The notes beneath the pieces were generated by a model, which was given only the letters and a program-made list of their open reading frames with translations, did not search any database and was not told where the DNA came from. The position numbers and the translations under genes are program-made. DNA of 64,000 nucleotides. Origin: Oryzias latipes (lineage: Eukaryota; Chordata; Actinopteri; Beloniformes; Adrianichthyidae). The DNA lies in NCBI RefSeq assembly GCF_002234675.1, contig NC_019866.2:19761311-19825310 (forward strand), read 5' to 3'. Below are positions 58,716 through 64,000 of this stretch, piece after piece; the first letter of the stretch is position 1, and the number at the start of each line of letters is the position of its first letter.

Positions 58716-60348
58716 GCAAAAAAACAGAAGAACTTTATTTCAAGTGAGAGTCATCGTCACATGTTCAGGCTTTTGCTCCTGCTCTTATTTACAGACTCTG
58801 TGACTGAAATCCACTGTTCCTATTAAAATAAATGGCAGCTTAGATCAAAGAGAAAGAAAAAAAATGCTTTTTACACAAATAGATGCAAAAAAAATTATAA
58901 ATAGGAAATGAAAAAGCTCAGAGCAACAAAAAGAAACATTTCAATTTAAAGTTACAGTCCAGTCTTAGCATGACAGAAAACAAAGCATTGTTATACTTTT
59001 ACATAGCGAGCAGTTTAAATATGGCATAGAATAATATTTAATGTAGATTTTGAAGGATTTTCATCACAATAGAATGAAATATAATTACATGTAAGTAAAT
59101 TGTCAAGAACAAGGCACTTCGTTAATGCAATCTGAAATTATCTTCACGTGTGGCAAGTCATTCAAAAATATTGGCATCTCCTTCAGCATACAAGTATGAA
59201 ATCCGTTTTTTTTAATGAATCAATCTTAAAATTAGCAAAATGCTAACATTTTACCCAAAAAAAGTAAAAAATTAGACAGTGGTGAAGCAATAAGTGAAGT
59301 TAATGGCAAAATGTTTTAATAGTAATCTGTGAGATCCCAGTTTTTCTTTAACAAATCTTAAAATACAAATATTATTAGTCAAACTTCACTGTTTTTTGTG
59401 AGTACAAAATAAAGTTTTCTCAAGTCATAAGTACATAAAAGTCTGAAGATTTTATTAGAAAACACTAAAAGAAGGAAAAGAAACTTCAGATAAGATAAAG
59501 TAAAAACTTTCTGATAAAAGAAGAATAACTTTTACTGAAAATGTTTTGGCTAATCCAAAAAACATCTCTACGAACTACCAGGTAGCTTTGAGTGTCATGT
59601 TGGGAGAAACATCTTTAAAAATCTGTTTCTATCCTATAACAGTAAAACATGTTTTGGTCTCAATGCTTTGGTTATTTTGTCATAGTTTCATTAGTTTGTC
59701 TGGATTTCTACAGAAGGCACATTTGTTACTTAAAATATTGATACATTTTGATTTTTTTTCCTTTTTAACAGATCTGTTTGAGTTTAGGTAACTGTGGTTT
59801 TCTGAGAACAAAGTGGACAAATTCTTGCCAAAACAACCATTTCAGGATTTATTCATCCATTTGAGTTATAATCTTTAATTTTATGTCATGAACAACAAAA
59901 GATTGGCAATGTGTTATTGTGTAATGATTCTTTCCTGGTTTCATTTCAGGAAGGAAAGTTGTGCTTTTCTCTTTTTTTGTTTTTTGTTTGGGGGCGATGT
60001 TTGCAGACTCCAGTGTGCCTCCTGATACCCGTGAAGTTTGGAACAGGTGAGAGCCTACCTGAGCGCTCACTGGCACAGCTGCTGCAATTTCTGAAGGGTC
60101 TCCAGTTTCCCTCACAACCACACTGAGTGCTGCCACACCACCCTCCGCTTTCTTACATCGTTTTCTCCTACACGCGGGCAGGATTGGAACAAGGTTTCAC
60201 CCCTTATGCCCTCCCGGCCTGCGCAAGCCCCCCAGACCAGAGCACTTTCATCACAACTTCCAACAGCTCCACTGTTGCTGTCGCCTCTGCTTCTGTGGTC
60301 TGATGTTGGGGCTGGGCGGGCACAGGCGCCTCCTGGTTCTGTCATCTG
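58716..60348 (-). other. sox10: sox10 3' UTR
   Basis: On the minus strand, 1.6 kb follows the sox10 stop codon and ends at AATAAA (plus-strand TTTATT, 58734-58739). This length is similar to the mammalian SOX10 3' UTR. It is AT-rich and no exon or repeat is recognised. Confidence 0.6.
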
Positions 60349-62928
60349 TCATGGCCGCGACAGAGTTGTGTAGACCGGCTGCTCCCAATGGGTGGGGCTG
60401 TGTGGTTGGGTCACACTGGCGGGGTCAGTGATGGCGGTGTACAGGGGTCTCTGGGAAGGCCCCATGTACGAGAATGCAGAGTACAACCCCGGAGCCTGAC
60501 TGGAGTGGGCGTAGTAGGACCCTGAGACCTGGTGATCGGCATAATCTGCGAACTGAGCTCTTGAGGCCAATGAGGGGAAGGCGGAGCTGTAGTGAGGAAG
60601 ACTGAGTGGCGTGTAGGTAACATGCGTGCCTGCAGAGGCCGCCTCTGCAAAGTGACTCCCAGAGGTCACAGCCTCGCTCTTGACCTTAGAGGCGTCCCCC
60701 AGGGGGGAGCTGTGATGCTGCTGCTGCTTGGAGAGCCAGGCCGCCGAGTGTCCGCTGGCCGCCGCCAAAGCTGACGAGATGCCATAGCCGTATGGCGAGC
60801 TCGGAGCAGCAGCGGCAGCTCCTCCGGCCCCACTGCTCTGCCCAACTGCAGGATGGCCGTTAGGGGGCAGGTACTGGTCAAACTCGTTGACATCAAAAGG
60901 CTCCATGTTTGTCATCACTTCATGGCTCATCTCTCCAATGTCCACGTTATCAAAGTCGATGTGAGGTTTCCCGGACCCAGAAGCACCAGAGCCTCCTTCA
61001 GCCCCCATGGAGGCGCGTGAGCTCCCGTTCCCCCCTCCATCCCTCTTCCCATCCCCTGCTTTTCCGGCCAGAGCTTCGGTCTTGGGTGTGGTAGGGGGCG
61101 TGGGAGGGCTGTGGCTCTGTCCTGTGGAGGAACAACATTGTTGTCAGACAACAGCCTTTCATTTTTTTTTTTTTTTTTTTTTTTTGCCAAACTGTTTCTT
61201 GGGTTTGTGTGGGAGGGAGCCTGCAGCCCACCTGCAGCATGAGGGTGGTGCCCATCTGCCAGAAGGGACTCGGCCCCCCCACCATGAGCCACTTCCAGCT
61301 GGAGGCCCTTGTAGTGGGTGACCTCACCCTCCAGTTGTCCGTCAGCCTCACTTCCAGATCCCGTGCCAAGCTTTCCGTTCTTCCTGCGCCGCGGCTGGTA
61401 TTTGTAGTCCGGATAATCTTTCTTGTGTTGCTTCCGCAGCCTCTCTGCCTCCTCAATGAAGGGTCGCTTGTCACTCTCGTTAAGAAGCCTTGGAAAAAAA
61501 GAAAACATCTTTGTAGTTGGATTAAATTCACAAATCAGTAATAATTCATTACTGGGAACCATGTCTTAATGCAGATCTATGCTTAAAATGATGCGAGAAG
61601 AATTCAGAAAAGGTGAGGTTTCAGGTAGTTTTATCTGCTGCATCAGCTGCACTTCAGGTCATGCCTACCATCAGACTTTGACAGCTGGACAGTAATGAAA
61701 CACTAAAAGCTGAGCTAGCAGCTCCAACTCCTGCTTACAGCTGTTGACAGGGATGCCATGAGAAACCCCTGACCTTCCTGAGCCTCCTCCTCCGTCACGC
61801 TTCAGGGCCAATTTACCAAACCTCAGCTGGGCTCAAGGTCAGAGCTTTATCTGATTAATATTTGATCCTTACAAGGTTAATTCATTTAGCTTCTCTGAGC
61901 TATCTGACATTAGTTAGTGAGTGTTCTCATAGAGAACACAAGGCTGAAGACCAGAGAAGAGTTGATCAAACTTTGTTCAGCTCTGCCACAATTTCATAGT
62001 CAAGTTAAAGCAACATATGTGGACTTTTAAACAAACATTAGGTCAGGACAAAAATTCTTGTATTATCTTAACTTTTACAGCTTTAGGTTGTAACTTTTTT
62101 ACAACAATTTAAGATGAAAATCGCAAATGTGAAAACAAAACCAAAAAGTTGGATATGTATAAAAATATCTTAAATCAGCCTCTGTGTGTGGAAACTTGAG
62201 CACTTAAAGCCAGTCCAGGCATGAAGATGAAGAACGTTCTTACATGATTCAGTTTGATTCTGTTTTTAACACAATGCAGTGAAATTCCCTCATCTGTTCT
62301 CCAAACCTTTTCTTTAAAATTATTCCATAAAAAGGGGGAACATTTTTAAGATAATACTCTAAAAAGAGACAAGTTTTCATTAAAGAATAATATGTATAAT
62401 CCACTAGGCAAAGATTTTTTTTTTCCAACTTCTTTTGTTTGATGGCTTTGTGCTCCACCTGCAGGGCCACACCTGTCGGGTCTGTCACCTGCAGGGGCCT
62501 TACCTCCACAGCTTCCCCAGCGTCTTGCTGAGCTCGGCGTTGTGCAGGTGCGGGTGCTGGTCCGCCAGTTTCCTGCGCGCCGCCTGCGCCCACACCATGA
62601 AGGCGTTCATCGGCCTCTTCACGTGGGGCTTGTTCTTGCTTCCCGCGTTGACGCGCACGGGCATGGGCACGAGCGTCCAGTCATAGCATTTCAGCACCTG
62701 GCTCACCGCTTCTCGGATCCCGTCCGGGAAGCGCTCGTCCTCGTCGTCGGATTTGGCGGAAGAACAGCCCGCGGACTCGCCGTCCATCTGCGGATGCTGC
62801 TGCCCGTGGAGGGGGGACTCTCCCGCGCCTGCCGCCCCCAGGGAATGACCAGGTGACTGGGAGCAGCTGTCATCCGACATGCCGGGGCTGAGCTCGACCT
62901 CTGAGAGGCTCTGCTCCTCCCTGGACAT
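60349..62928 (-). CDS. sox10: Transcription factor Sox10 (SoxE)
   Basis: HMG-box transcription factor that specifies neural crest, pigment cells, glia and enteric neurons. Three minus-strand exons join in phase: 62928-62504, 61488-61232, 61121-60349, the standard SoxE layout with an intron inside the HMG box. The product is 484 aa (human 466). The N-terminus [15 protein letters not shown] is SoxE-like. The dimerisation domain (about 71-93) has [20 protein letters not shown]. The HMG box (about 102-180) has [40 protein letters not shown] and [15 protein letters not shown]. The K2 region has [17 protein letters not shown] and [15 protein letters not shown]. The tail has [18 protein letters not shown] and ends [13 protein letters not shown]. 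It carries a short Ala run (GGAAAAAP) and extra residues around [16 protein letters not shown]. Some teleosts have two sox10 copies; which copy this is cannot be told. Confidence 0.97.
61122..61231 (-). other. sox10: Short sox10 intron 2 with an A24 run
   Basis: Only 110 bp long. On the sox10 strand it contains a run of 24 A (plus-strand T at 61162-61185) between the donor GTGGGC and the acceptor CCTCCACAG. The run is likely length-variable but leaves both splice sites intact. Confidence 0.8.
61489..62503 (-). other. sox10: sox10 intron 1 (within the HMG box)
   Basis: One-kilobase intron that splits the Trp-Arg codon pair of KLWR, at the conserved SoxE position. It includes a more GC-rich patch at 61620-61930 with a CTCAGCTGGGCTCAAGG stretch. 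No exon or repeat family is recognised; enhancer function is possible but not shown. Confidence 0.45.
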
Positions 62929-63060
62929 CTTCTTCAAGAGGAAAACCTAAAGCCTTTTTGTGAATTCTCAGCTCTGCTTGATGGACTCTGCTGACTGCTC
63001 TGTCTCTGTGAACTCCTCTAAATTATAATATAAACTGCCAGTCTGTCTCTACTCTCAGCC
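62929..63060 (-). promoter_or_regulatory. sox10: Possible sox10 proximal promoter and 5' UTR
   Basis: Read on the minus strand, TTTATATTATAA (63021-63034) is a TATA-like sequence with a plausible start site about 30 bases downstream, giving a leader of roughly 70 bases before ATG 62928. SOX10 in mammals has upstream non-coding exons, so this may instead be an internal start or no start at all. Confidence 0.3.
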
Positions 63061-64000
63061 TCCGCTGCAAAACTCTGTGAGGATTCCACATTAAAGTTCT
63101 TTCCATCCGTGTCGATGGTCTCATAGGCAGCTCAGTGCGCCCCAGTTTACCTTCTGACACACGGGCGTCTGCGCAAAGCTCACCCAGCCTCACGTCTGTC
63201 CCACCTTCTCTCCCCCTCTTCGAATTGGAAATCCACAAAAACCTGGAAGAGCAGATATTAGAGGAGCATCATTTCAACAAATCCTCACCACGCATAGGTC
63301 TCGTTCATTTTACTTTCAGTTTTTCCTTTGAGCATGTTCAGCCATCAGATTTGTGTTTGTATTGTGAGAGGAAATGTGTGCGTAAAAGTATTTTCCGCGG
63401 ATAAAATAGTCCTTTCATGTGTTTTCTGCAGGCGCATGTTTGCAGAGCTTCCATAACGCAGCTCCATACCCATGAAGCGTTGCTGTTTAATGTTTCACAG
63501 TTAGTCCAAGCTCCCTGAAGGGAACACTCTGGAGCGCTTCGATGGGTTCGGCAGCACAAACCTTAAATTATACGGGCCCTTGGATAAACATGACCTGGCG
63601 CGCCTGTGGACCCCGTCTGCCAGTAAAACTGTGTCAGGAGCAGCAGCGGGAGGGAAACATGTCTTAGTTTTGGCTATTAAGGTGACTCCTCCCTATAAAT
63701 AAATGTCTACTTCACATTAAGAAGAATAAAACATATGGACCTTATAAAAGGGTTTGTGAATAGAATAATAACAACCCCACAATACTTTGTTTGCGGCTTA
63801 AAAAGAAACAGACACCATTCAAACGTTTATGCTTTCTTAACGCATTTAGTTTCTACGTTTTTAGACTTGATCGGACATTTTACTTTGAAATAATGTATTT
63901 TAATCACTTTATTGTTAAGTCAGTTTTACTTTCAAAATGTCAATTGGCATATTCATTTCCAGAGCAATGACAGGTAAGGCTTCACCAACTCATCTGTCAG
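63061..64000. other. sox10: sox10 upstream region
   Basis: Moderately GC-rich to about 63660, then AT-rich. It probably contains sox10 regulatory DNA or a non-coding first exon, but no exon boundary, repeat or gene can be supported from sequence alone. Open frames here lack any family resemblance. Confidence 0.35.

Noticed and set aside
60592-61541. Open frames on the plus strand opposite sox10
   Set aside because: They mirror GC-rich sox10 coding exons and cross its introns; no independent evidence.

Overview
The window is vertebrate nuclear DNA, almost certainly from a teleost fish. Genes are split by many GT-AG introns, proteins match vertebrate families closely, spacing is compact, and the repeats are typical of fish: Tc1/mariner, hAT, a piggyBac-type MITE, a tRNA-headed SINE, and Tx1/L1 and CR1/L2/Rex-like LINEs. 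Several short repeats resemble sequences I associate with medaka (Oryzias). That genus call is inference from memory and was not searched.

Seven protein-coding genes could be assembled exon by exon with phase kept at every junction. From left to right: csnk1e (+, 5417-10851), tmem184b (+, 14435-22007), ddx17 (+, 24121-29891), gga1 (-, 39565-31553), micall1 (+, 44440-52062), polr2f (+, 53750-55836) and sox10 (-, 62928-60349). All have human counterparts in 22q13.1, so this is a rearranged and compacted conserved synteny block. The first 1.2 kb looks like the 3' UTR of another plus-strand gene whose coding part lies outside the window. ddx17 and gga1 converge with nearly touching poly(A) signals, polr2f and sox10 also converge, and gga1 and micall1 diverge across about 4.9 kb, half of it a SINE followed by a 5'-truncated LINE.

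The genes are housekeeping or developmental regulators and do not form one pathway: a clock and Wnt kinase, a seven-pass membrane protein, an RNA helicase and splicing coregulator, two endosome and Golgi trafficking adaptors (gga1, micall1), a shared RNA polymerase subunit, and the neural-crest transcription factor Sox10.

The most interesting signals are in RNA processing. The 2.3-kb intron of ddx17 holds a 53-nt candidate poison exon with good splice sites and an in-frame stop, and retention of the same intron would also stop translation at once. tmem184b has a 27-nt, phase-preserving candidate microexon encoding GSFSNYGQY. Among mobile elements, two hAT insertions have recognisable ends and target duplications (5 bp and 8 bp), one carrying interlocked palindromes, and a 16-bp minisatellite has grown inside a LINE reverse-transcriptase relic. 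I found no new multi-gene system, no CRISPR array, no tRNA or rRNA gene and no retrovirus-like element.
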